Below, piece after piece: positions 1 to 6,999 of a stretch of 64,000 bases of DNA. Source of the stretch: Bacteroidales bacterium. Its GTDB lineage: Bacteria; Bacteroidota; Bacteroidia; Bacteroidales; JAFGXI01. The notes below the pieces were generated by a model. That model was given only the letters and a program-made list of their open reading frames with translations, did no database searches and was not told the DNA's origin. The number at the start of each line of letters is the position of its first letter. The first letter of the stretch is position 1. The translations under genes and the position numbers were made by a program. The DNA lies in assembly GCA_016936665.1 (NCBI GenBank), contig JAFGXI010000002.1, positions 62,001 to 126,000 on the forward strand, written 5' to 3'.

Positions 1-906
1 TTTAATCGGAAATTAATTGATGACGATGGCCTTTTGGTTCATAAAATGGCTATTATAGGGCAAGTCTCTTTGGAAACAGCAAAGGAACATTTGCAAGAAT
101 TTATAAAAAAAGCATTTCAGCAGTTGGACGAGGCCAGACCAATCAATATTGAGCAATTAGGTACGCTTAAGTATAATAAAAACTTACAACTGGAATTTGA
201 GCTAAAAACGAAAGATAATTTTAATCCATATTCGTATGGTTTAACGAGCTTACATTGTGAGCCTATACAAACTAAAGCAAAAGTAAAACAAGCTCAAAAG
301 AAAATATTAAGCCGATCGATTTTAAGCAAAGTTGCTATTGTGTTGCCATTTGTTATTGTTGGCGTTTTATTATCATATTATATTAAAGACCACTCGATTT
401 CTGAGCTCAAGCAAACAGCCGAGTTCTTTTCGTGGTTCGATACTTCCACTGTGAAAAACGATACCTCTAAGCAAAACCAAACTAAAACAGAAGTCGAAGC
501 TAAAATTGACGAGCAAACTCAAAAACAGAACGCTCTAAAATATATTGAACCAAAAGTAGAACAGACCGTTAGTATAACAGAAGATACGAAAGTCGATAAA
601 GCATCTGCAGAAATTGAGGAGGATGAGCCTATAAATAATTCTCAATCAGAAATGCAGGAAGAGCCAGTAAAAACAATCGATAAAACGGCAAAATATCAAT
701 TGGTTGCCGGTAGTTTTAAAGCGTCGGGTAATGCCAATCGTTTGCAAAAGAAACTCGAAAAACTAGGCTATCCGGCCATTGTTGTTCATCAAGCACAACG
801 CTACAGAGTAATTGCATCGGCCTATTCGGATAAAATTGAAGCTATACAAGCCAAAGACAGCTTAAAAGCACAGCATATTTCGACTTGGGTGAATACCTTA
901 AATTAA
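1..906 (+). CDS. HU-CCDC81 / SPOR-domain membrane protein, 5' end outside the window
   Basis: The frame is open from base 1, so the true start lies upstream; the TTG at 34 and ATG at 46 are internal. The first ~95 visible residues resemble the second half of the bacterial CCDC81-type HU fold (FNRKL, DDGLL, then a NKNLQLEF strand), a fold characteristic of Bacteroidota. One transmembrane helix follows at about visible residues 108-130, then a Lys/Glu/Gln-rich linker of about 100 residues. A C-terminal SPOR domain (about 229-301, starting YQLVAGSF) closes the protein. SPOR domains bind glycan strands at division sites, so by family this is an inner-membrane protein with its C-terminus in the periplasm, probably linked to division. 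The HU-like part would then face the cytoplasm. Whether it binds DNA is not known from the sequence. Confidence 0.85.
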   Translation, partial: FNRKLIDDDGLLVHKMAIIGQVSLETAKEHLQEFIKKAFQQLDEARPINIEQLGTLKYNKNLQLEFELKTKDNFNPYSYGLTSLHCEPIQTKAKVKQAQKKILSRSILSKVAIVLPFVIVGVLLSYYIKDHSISELKQTAEFFSWFDTSTVKNDTSKQNQTKTEVEAKIDEQTQKQNALKYIEPKVEQTVSITEDTKVDKASAEIEEDEPINNSQSEMQEEPVKTIDKTAKYQLVAGSFKASGNANRLQKKLEKLGYPAIVVHQAQRYRVIASAYSDKIEAIQAKDSLKAQHISTWVNTLN

Positions 907-914
907 TGAATTAA

Positions 915-1958
915 GGCAAGATTTCAACAGTAGATTATCGTTTTGGATTTAATGGACAGGAAAAAGATGACGAGGTATTTGGCTCTACAGGAACAAGTTA
1001 CACCGCCGAGTTTTGGCAGTACGACCCACGAACCGGCAGGAGGTGGAATGTTGACCCGGTGATTAAGCCTTGGGAAAGTGCTTATGCTACTTTTAATTGT
1101 AATCCAATTGCAAAGATAGACCCTAATGGGAATAATGCCGATGAGTATAATTTAAATATTGAAACAGGCGAAACTGAAAAGGTTAGTAATAAAGGAGGTA
1201 AGGATACTCAATATATAAATATAAATGATGGTTCAGGCAGTAGTATAAATACAGTAGAAATACAAGGGAGTAGCTTTTCAATTGACTATAACTCTTACTC
1301 TGAGGGTGGAAATTTTAGTGCGACAGCAACCATTAGTGGAGGTAATTCATCTCATAATTTAGCATATACTTCTAGTGCTGCTCCTTTAGTGGTTGGTAAT
1401 TTAGCAATTGCATCTGACCTTACATATAAATATGGTTTTAAATCACAAGTACAATTATTTAATAAAGGGTATTTTGAAGGACAAACATTAAAAGGGGCAA
1501 GTGGTATCTGGAAACAGACATACAATGGAGGTAATGGTGTAGGCTCTGTAAAAGCAATGAAATCAGCATTTAAAAATACTGCTATTACTGGAAAAGGTTT
1601 AATGTATTCTAATTATTTACTAAACGGAATTTCAGGAGGCTTTATAGCTTATGATGCAATGACTAATTCTCAGTACGGTGAAGGATTTGGCGGATGGGGG
1701 TATGAATTCTCTTTAGATGCAGTTGGGTTTGGTTTAGGCTTCACAAGTGCTTTCCCATTGTCTATGGCATACTTTAAAATAAAGCCTACTTTAAAAGTAG
1801 CTAATGACGACCAAGTAACAAAAGCTAGTCTTTATACAGGATATAGACCAATACCAAATGGATATGGTCCAGACGCTTACAAAAAGATGGATAAAATCCT
1901 AGATAGTATGTGGAATGAAAAAACTAAAAGAGGACAAACAAGAACTGCAACATGGTAA
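915..1958 (+). pseudogene. Orphan C-terminal tip of an RHS/YD-repeat toxin
   Basis: The frame opens just after an in-frame TAA at 912-914, only a few bases behind the preceding gene, and has no credible start codon. The first conventional candidate, GTG at 1059, already lies inside the conserved core. Codons from 936 to about 1130 carry the RHS-repeat-associated core signatures GFNGQEKDDE, YDPRTGRRWNVDP and DPNG. About 275 residues of variable tip follow: Ser/Gly/Asn-rich, then a Gly-rich hydrophobic middle, then a charged end. In RHS systems this tip is the toxin released from the repeat shell. I do not recognise its fold. The repeats are absent, so this is either a displaced silent tip or the scar of a deletion. 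It overlaps the next gene by 7 bases, the usual arrangement of toxin tip and immunity gene. Confidence 0.8.
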
Positions 1959-2332
1959 AAATTAAAAAAATATTAGACAGGTACTTTTATATTTACTATA
2001 TTTTTCTAGAAAAATATGGAACATTTGGAGGCTCAGGTATAGGAGTTATAGGTTTTTTCAGTGGCTTACTTATGTTTATTGGTACGGCGTGTTTTTTGAG
2101 ATTAAAAATAGGGTTTATTCATCCAATTTTATTTATAGTAATTGTAAATTCCATTCCTTTTTTACTTCTTTATAGACTTTTTATGTATAAAAAAAAATGG
2201 ATTCTAATTATTGAGAATAATAAAGATAAAGTAATAAAATGGTATGAAATTTTATTTTCAAGTTTATTTGTTATCCTTTTATTTGTTACTTTCGTCATAC
2301 TTTTGCCAAATGACTGGGAAACTTATAATTGA
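1952..2332 (+). CDS. Small multi-pass membrane protein, immunity candidate for the RHS tip
   Basis: I do not recognise a named family. The 126-residue product has an aromatic, basic N-terminus, hydrophobic helices at about 28-50 and 55-75, a Lys-rich loop near 78-95 and a last helix at about 100-120. The ATG at 1952 overlaps the end of the RHS tip frame (1956-1958). That coupling is typical of an immunity gene following a polymorphic toxin, so immunity is the leading inference, but it rests on position alone. A terminator-like hairpin lies downstream at 2457-2485. The gene at 3494-3907 has the same size and helix layout. Confidence 0.6.
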   Translation: MVKIKKILDRYFYIYYIFLEKYGTFGGSGIGVIGFFSGLLMFIGTACFLRLKIGFIHPILFIVIVNSIPFLLLYRLFMYKKKWILIIENNKDKVIKWYEILFSSLFVILLFVTFVILLPNDWETYN

Positions 2333-2377
2333 AGTGGTAGCATACCATGAGTTTCTATGTAATTCCCCCGCTATTGA

Positions 2378-2390
2378 GGGTTTGTAACCC
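2378..2390. repeat. REP-like palindrome, GGGTT-TGT-AACCC
   Basis: Five-base arms flank a TGT loop. It shares the TT-TGT-AA centre with the palindromes at 3446-3466, 3921-3935 and 3994-4008 and with the one inside the 47-bp repeat. Confidence 0.5.
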
Positions 2391-2456
2391 GAATTCTACC
2401 AAGTAAGGAGACAGTTTTTAAAAGGGTAAATTGGTAAGAGGAATATAATATGAGAG

Positions 2457-2485
2457 CCTTTACACTTGGTGTGTAGAGGTTTTTT
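2457..2485 (+). terminator. Rho-independent terminator candidate after the immunity-like gene
   Basis: Nine paired positions (CCTTTACAC with GTGTAGAGG, including one G-T pair) surround a five-base loop, and six T follow at 2480-2485. The T run is also the first part of the 47-bp direct repeat. Confidence 0.55.
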
Positions 2486-2526
2486 GCGTATTGTATGTAG
2501 ATTGAAGTTACAAACTTAAATCAGCG
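2480..2526. repeat. 47-bp direct repeat, copy 1
   Basis: This stretch is identical, base for base, to 3315-3361. It begins with six T and ends in TCAGCG. Inside is AAGTTACAAACTT, which read on the other strand is AAGTT-TGT-AACTT, the same TGT-loop palindrome type found around it. The two copies bracket the toxin-antitoxin pair. Confidence 0.85.
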
Positions 2527-2585
2527 TTGTCGAGGGATCATTTAATTTGAAAAGAAAAACCCCAATAGCATAATAAAACAAACAC

Positions 2586-2616
2586 TTGACAATGGACGTA
2601 AAATACATTATCTTTG
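2586..2616 (+). promoter_or_regulatory. Bacteroidota-type promoter of the toxin-antitoxin pair
   Basis: A TTG at 2586-2588 and a TATCTTTG box at 2609-2616 are 20 bases apart, matching the phylum's -33 TTG / -7 TAnnTTTG pattern. The antitoxin ATG lies about 35 bases downstream. Confidence 0.7.
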
Positions 2617-2631
2617 TACCGTATTGGTACA
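2615..2631. promoter_or_regulatory. Probable autoregulation operator, TGTACC-N5-GGTACA
   Basis: A perfect six-base inverted repeat with a five-base spacer starts within the -7 box and covers the expected transcription start. YefM/Phd antitoxins repress their own promoters by binding such palindromes, so this is the likely site. The assignment is an inference from position. Confidence 0.55.
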
Positions 2632-2650
2632 CGTTTTAAAATAAAGAATT

Positions 2651-2902
2651 ATGTTAGTTATAAGCAGTAGAGAATTTAGGCAAAATCAGCGTCTTTACTT
2701 TGAAAAAGCAGATAAAGGCGAACAAATTATTGTTCAGCGAGGCAAAAACAAGTCCTATGTGTTAACGCCTGTAAACAATGATGATGTTTACTTATCGGCA
2801 GAAATGCTTAAAAAACTTCAAGAAAGTTTATCAGAAGTATCAGAAAGAAAAGTTAAAAGAATTACAACTTCTGAGGAAATAAGCGCATTATTAGGATTAT
2901 GA
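2651..2902 (+). CDS. yefM: YefM/Phd-family antitoxin
   Basis: The 83-residue product begins MLVISSREFRQNQ and continues with GEQIIVQRGK and YVLTPV, the N-terminal DNA-binding fold of the YefM/Phd family. The C-terminal ~40 residues are the charged, likely disordered part that wraps the toxin. Antitoxins of this family neutralise the partner and repress the operon. The stop overlaps the toxin ATG by four bases (ATGA at 2899-2902), giving coupled translation. The promoter and palindromic operator sit just upstream. Length is normal for the family. Confidence 0.9.
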   Translation: MLVISSREFRQNQRLYFEKADKGEQIIVQRGKNKSYVLTPVNNDDVYLSAEMLKKLQESLSEVSERKVKRITTSEEISALLGL

Positions 2903-3177
2903 AATACGCACTAGAGTTTACAGAGACAGCCTTGTCAGATATAGAAAAACACAAGAAATCGGGCGACAAAGTTACATTAAAGAAAATAGAAAAGTTACTT
3001 AACGAATTAATGGAGCATCCAACCACAGGAACAGGACAGCCCGAAGAACTTAAATATGATTTTGCAGGCTTATACTCTCGAAGAATTAATCAAAAACACC
3101 GATTAATTTACTCCATACAAGAAGAAATTATCACAGTCCATGTTTTAAGTGCTTGGTCCCACTACGGAGATAAATAA
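2899..3177 (+). CDS. yoeB: Txe/YoeB-family endoribonuclease toxin
   Basis: The 92-residue product matches the RelE-superfamily toxin YoeB: basic helices first, then the strand-rich core with YSRRINQKHRLIYSI and a C-terminus ending SAWSHYGDK. YoeB toxins cleave mRNA at the ribosomal A site. The family's catalytic Glu, Arg and C-terminal His-Tyr appear present (GQPEELK, SRRI, SHY). It is full length with no visible lesion. It forms a two-gene operon with the antitoxin, and identical 47-bp repeats flank the operon, which suggests it arrived or moved as a unit. Confidence 0.9.
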   Translation: MKYALEFTETALSDIEKHKKSGDKVTLKKIEKLLNELMEHPTTGTGQPEELKYDFAGLYSRRINQKHRLIYSIQEEIITVHVLSAWSHYGDK

Positions 3178-3314
3178 CTTCCACAGTTCAAACAATAAAA
3201 AAGTGTTCATACTCCCACACGCCTATTTGTTGTCTGCTCAATTAGAAATAAAAAGCAAAGCTTTTTTTAATGACTACTAGTATAAAGAATACTTTAAGTA
3301 ATTTGTGCAATGGT

Positions 3315-3361
3315 TTTTTTGCGTATTGTATGTAGATTGAAGTTACAAACTTAAATCAGCG
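3315..3361. repeat. 47-bp direct repeat, copy 2
   Basis: Identical to 2480-2526. Here the T run is seven long and no terminator stem precedes it, so the conserved unit is the repeat itself and not a shared terminator. Confidence 0.85.
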
Positions 3362-3445
3362 GGCGCATTTTAATGCGGAATTAGAAATTTAGTTTATTAT
3401 ATTTGTTTTGTGTCAGATATTAATTACAAATAAATGGGATATAAA

Positions 3446-3466
3446 AGCGTAGTTGTAAACTACGCT
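3446..3466. repeat. REP-like palindrome with nine-base arms
   Basis: AGCGTAGTT and AACTACGCT flank a three-base loop. On the minus strand the centre reads TT-TAC-AA, close to the TT-TGY-AA centre of its neighbours. It lies 28 bases before the gene at 3494. Confidence 0.65.
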
Positions 3467-3493
3467 GAGGGGGTATGATGGCTCCTTGGCTAT

Positions 3494-3907
3494 ATGGAAA
3501 ATAAAATAATTAAAATAGCAATATTTATAATAAGTCGCTTTCAAGTATTTGCTAGAAAATACACCTTTGGTTCTGCAGAGATTGATAGCTCCCTAGCTTT
3601 ACTTATAATACCCCTGTCATTAAATGCACTCTCTTTTATTGAGTTATACGCTAATTACAAAGCTCTAAACTTTGATGTGTATAGGTATTATTTTATTATT
3701 CCAATAGCGATACTCTTGCCTTTATATATTGGCTTATTAATTTTCTTTGGTAATAATAAGTACAATACGCGGTTTAATCAACTCTCTAAAGAACGATTTT
3801 ATAAATTTTTATATAAAAAACGTTTACTTATCGACATCTTGCTTTTCATACATTCCACTATTTGGTTGATTGTATTTGCTCTAATATTTCTTATATACTG
3901 GAACTAA
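3494..3907 (+). CDS. Small multi-pass membrane protein, second immunity-like gene
   Basis: No named family is recognised. The 137-residue product has hydrophobic segments at about 33-53, 62-85 and 112-136 with a strongly basic loop (FYKFLYKKR) before the last helix. Size, helix spacing and the basic loop match the gene at 1952-2332, and a YTFGS/YGTFG motif precedes the first strong helix in both. No RHS tip precedes it, so it may be an orphan immunity gene left from an earlier tip exchange. REP-like palindromes lie on both sides. Function is inferred from context only. Confidence 0.55.
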   Translation: MENKIIKIAIFIISRFQVFARKYTFGSAEIDSSLALLIIPLSLNALSFIELYANYKALNFDVYRYYFIIPIAILLPLYIGLLIFFGNNKYNTRFNQLSKERFYKFLYKKRLLIDILLFIHSTIWLIVFALIFLIYWN

Positions 3908-3918
3908 TCCCCTGCTGG

Positions 3919-3937
3919 CGCGAGCTTGTAGCTCGTG
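3919..3937. repeat. REP-like palindrome, CGAGCT-TGT-AGCTCG
   Basis: Six-base perfect arms (3921-3926, 3930-3935) flank a TGT loop, with the outer C3919-G3937 pair extending it past a G-T pair. Members of this shape are common next to RHS genes in Bacteroidota. Confidence 0.6.
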
Positions 3938-3993
3938 ACTATAAACATAAACCCCACTAAGCTTAGAATAACCAAATAAACAGTGGCCTAGGC

Positions 3994-4008
3994 GTAGTTT
4001 GCAACTAC
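3994..4008. repeat. REP-like palindrome, GTAGTT-TGC-AACTAC
   Basis: Six-base perfect arms flank a TGC loop, in the gap between the immunity-like gene and the LamG protein. It is closely related in sequence to the palindrome at 3446-3466. Confidence 0.6.
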
Positions 4009-4094
4009 TCTTAGCGTGGAAGTATTATATAAAGCACCAGAAGAAGAGGCTTTTATTACAGGGTAATATGTCCTTATTGAGGTAGAATTTATAA

Positions 4095-4571
4095 TTATCT
4101 AATTATTTTTTCGATATATGTTCTATCTTCTGTTGTCAATTTGATAAAATATAAACCGGCTTTCCAATGATTAGTAGGTACTTTTATATGTGATATTTTG
4201 TTAAAATCGCTTTGGTATATCAGTTCCGACTTATTGTCAAATACTTTAATTTTAATACTTTCTGCTATTGTATTTAAATCGATATAAAGAAAATCGCCAT
4301 GGTTAGGGTTAGGGTATAATGTGTATGTAAGAACATCTGAATTGCAATTTGACCCGATGATTTTTGAATAGCTAACACTACCATCTAAATCGACTTGCTT
4401 TAGTCTGAAATAGTGTTGCTTAGCGTCGTTAAATATAGAGAATACATAGCTATAGTTTATTAATTGGTTCGACTGTATAGCACCGGAAATACTACTTATC
4501 AAATTAAAATTTTTCGCATCGTTAGAATATTCAATATCAAAATAAGCATTGTTATGTTCGGAGGCTGTAGC
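4095..4571 (-). pseudogene. 3' part of the LamG cargo gene: Por secretion sorting domain
   Basis: Read in the same frame as the gene above it, this segment continues directly after the TAG at 4572-4574: ATASEHNNAYFDIEYSNDA, then the FRLKQVDLDGSVSYSK stretch, then a type A Por sorting domain (YPNPNHGDFLYIDL ... KAGLYFIKL). The WATASE-type motif before the sorting domain is among the most repeated sequences in Bacteroidota exoproteins, and the stop sits exactly where its Trp should be. The fragment has no signal peptide of its own and cannot be exported if made separately. The reading frame is otherwise intact to its TAA at 4095-4097, so the lesion looks recent. Confidence 0.8.
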
Positions 4572-6674
4572 CTATTTTATTTCAATTTTAACATTATCGA
4601 CACATTTTGCCGAAAACTCAATTAATTCTACCGGAAGAATAGAATTACTTTTAGCGACAGCCCACCAGCTAAAGGCATCTATTTCTGAAAGACTAACAGT
4701 ATTGTCATCGCTGTTAACAGTGCCTTCTCTATTTGTCCAGCTTGTACCTGCATCTGTAGAACGATAAAGAGAAAGTTCGTTTTCGATGTTTCCATTTAAT
4801 TCGTCTTCGGTATATGAAAATGTGAGTGTGGCATCTAAGCCCGAATTGTTAGTAGGACTAATGATGTAATAGCGTTCAACTGATGCATTCTCGTCGCAAA
4901 TTAGAGCCGCGTGCCTACGAACAATATTGGTACTACCCATGTTCTCCGAAGTTGTAATAACAGCGCCTAAGCCACCCACATTTTCTTCAGAAATATTGGA
5001 TAAGTTTCTGGTCGTTTCAATTTGTCCGGTAGCACCATAGAAATGACCATTTTTTTCGAATAAAGTAGCTGAACTGCCAAATGTAATTGTATTGCCGTTT
5101 AAGTCGATATTTTCATCTGTAATTAAATACCCACTAATGTCGAAACTACTGGTAATACTGGGAGTAGAACCGGCTTCGAAATAAAGGTTTCTTATACTTG
5201 GACCGGTACTTATAATCGGAGAAGTGTTTTGTAATAATATACCCACATTATCGGAACTAGAAGGTGTCGAAGCTCTACTCCAATTACTACTTGTCGACCA
5301 ACTTGTAGAACTGCTATTCAGCCAAACATTGTATGCTTCGGAACTAACCATACTCCCGCTATACATACTGGCATCGTTATTTGTATTGGAAAGATCAATT
5401 AAATTACTTACACTATTATCATCTAGCGGGAAATAACCAACTAAATTACTTTCGGTACCTTTCATCTTTTTATACATATTCGACCGTATTTCTTCATCTG
5501 TTCTTACATCTGACCAAATACGTAATTCATCAATTTTCCCATTAAAATACTGGCTATAAGGCCCTCTCTTTCCAATAACTATATCCCTTACAGAAGTGCT
5601 TAAGCTTACACTGGCTGTTTGATCCAATACACCGTCATAATACAAATACATTGTGCTGCCATCATATACACCGGCAATATGATGCCAATGGCTATCGGTC
5701 CATCGCCAAATTTCCGAGACTCCACTTCCATTACCCACGCCAAAAATAAGACCCCATCCTCCAGAAACGGTCATAAAGTAAAAGTTTGAATTATTGTCTC
5801 TGCCATTGTCTAAAATGCCACCCCAACCCACAGATGGCACATCCATTTGAACCCAAAATTCTACTGTAAAATTAGCATTTGTGTAAGCAGCATTTCCCGG
5901 AATAACACCATACTGGCTACCATTAACATCTAAGCATCTTGCAGATGCATACATAGCAGAAGACGTTTGCCATTCGGTTCCTACCATATTTGTTAAAGTT
6001 CCGTCTAAACTACCTTTAGAATCGGTTAAAATTGTTCCTGAGGTTTCGTTAAATTGATAATAAGCAATTAGATTGGCCTCTGAAGACGGATCAGATAATT
6101 CGCAATACATATTTTGTCTGATTTCGGCTTTCGTGCGTGCATTATTCCAAACGCGAACTTCATCTATGCATCCATCAATAAATCTGGTATCGCCAATTTT
6201 ATTGTTTCCAATATAGAACAAACTGTTCGATACGAAATTTCCACTCTGAGAATTACTTACATCAAGGTTTCCATTGATATAAATTTTCATTCCGGTAGAT
6301 GAATCGTATACACCTGCAATATGATACCATGTATTGCTTGTTAGTGCTTGCGAACCGTTTAGTTTTATTTGCGTACCACCAATCAATAAAACAAATTGTA
6401 CTTTGTTTAGCGCAAGAGGTACACCGCCGTCGCCAAGTCTCAAAAAAGCAGAATTACCGCTCTGTTCTGTTCCTATAAGACTGATGACCCCTTGTCCGGG
6501 ATCGTTGAAATTATCAACTTTCACCCAACATTCTAAGGTAATTGATGAACCGGACAAGTTAATTGTACTGCAATCAACATAGTCGTTACTACCATCAAAT
6601 ACAAGCGCATTATTTTGCGAAAAAAGGGCAATAGTAGCAGTTAAAATGAGAAAATAAGTAAATGTTGTTTTCAT
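4572..6674 (-). CDS. LamG-domain exported protein, truncated by an in-frame TAG
   Basis: The 700-residue product starts with a signal peptide (cut near residue 20). Two LamG/concanavalin-like domains follow, at about 22-235 and 244-420; each has the NALVFDGSNDYVD-type start, a WYHIAGVYD or HWHHIAGVYD strand and an IDEVRVWN or IDELRIWS end. A Ser/Thr-rich beta region then runs to the end. LamG domains usually bind carbohydrate or matrix. The frame stops at TAG (4572-4574) in IEIK-stop-ATASEHNN, before the sorting domain that continues in frame at 4095-4571. Without that domain the protein should reach the periplasm but not use type IX export. Full length would be about 859 residues. Confidence 0.85.
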   Translation of the reverse strand: MKTTFTYFLILTATIALFSQNNALVFDGSNDYVDCSTINLSGSSITLECWVKVDNFNDPGQGVISLIGTEQSGNSAFLRLGDGGVPLALNKVQFVLLIGGTQIKLNGSQALTSNTWYHIAGVYDSSTGMKIYINGNLDVSNSQSGNFVSNSLFYIGNNKIGDTRFIDGCIDEVRVWNNARTKAEIRQNMYCELSDPSSEANLIAYYQFNETSGTILTDSKGSLDGTLTNMVGTEWQTSSAMYASARCLDVNGSQYGVIPGNAAYTNANFTVEFWVQMDVPSVGWGGILDNGRDNNSNFYFMTVSGGWGLIFGVGNGSGVSEIWRWTDSHWHHIAGVYDGSTMYLYYDGVLDQTASVSLSTSVRDIVIGKRGPYSQYFNGKIDELRIWSDVRTDEEIRSNMYKKMKGTESNLVGYFPLDDNSVSNLIDLSNTNNDASMYSGSMVSSEAYNVWLNSSSTSWSTSSNWSRASTPSSSDNVGILLQNTSPIISTGPSIRNLYFEAGSTPSITSSFDISGYLITDENIDLNGNTITFGSSATLFEKNGHFYGATGQIETTRNLSNISEENVGGLGAVITTSENMGSTNIVRRHAALICDENASVERYYIISPTNNSGLDATLTFSYTEDELNGNIENELSLYRSTDAGTSWTNREGTVNSDDNTVSLSEIDAFSWWAVAKSNSILPVELIEFSAKCVDNVKIEIK

Positions 6675-6999
6675 GGCTCCGTAATTTTATTAATACAGTT
6701 AGATATCAATCTTTTAAACTTACGAGCTCAATAGCGATCTTGTTTTTGTAGGTGTATTTATTGGGTTTGTATATTGACTTTTGTAATATTTGTAAAGTAT
6801 AGATTATCAAATAAATACATTGTTTTAGGCTTGATGTATAAGTCTTTTGAACTAAGAGATTTCTCTTACATGAAATAATGTAAGTTTGATATTAATTGAA
6901 ACAATAGTTTTATACTTATAAAAAAAGTATGGATAAGCATTGTTTATTATTCGTAGGTTTGCTATTTGTAGATTAATATTGCATAAAAACACATTCGAA
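6675..6999. other. Intergenic, AT-rich
   Basis: It separates the leftward LamG gene from the rightward barrel gene. The only oddity is an ATG at 6929 opening a 15-codon hydrophobic frame that ends at 6974-6976, one frame off the downstream gene. No clear promoter box was found. Confidence 0.4.

Larger units (their letters stand above)
2333..2650. other. Intergenic stretch with hairpins, repeat copy 1 and a promoter
   Basis: No gene is visible here. The stretch holds a small TGT-loop palindrome (2378-2390), a terminator-like hairpin (2457-2485), the first copy of the 47-bp direct repeat (2480-2526), and the promoter and operator of the toxin-antitoxin pair (2586-2631). Confidence 0.7.
3178..3493. 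other. Intergenic stretch with repeat copy 2 and palindromes
   Basis: No convincing gene. It contains the second 47-bp repeat (3315-3361), a CGCATT-TT-AATGCG palindrome (3364-3377) and a long REP-like palindrome (3446-3466) just ahead of the next gene. Confidence 0.6.

Noticed and set aside
6929..6976. Start of the Omp85-like gene at ATG 6929
   Set aside because: It opens a different frame that stops after 15 codons, so it cannot begin the barrel gene without a frameshift. No evidence supports one.
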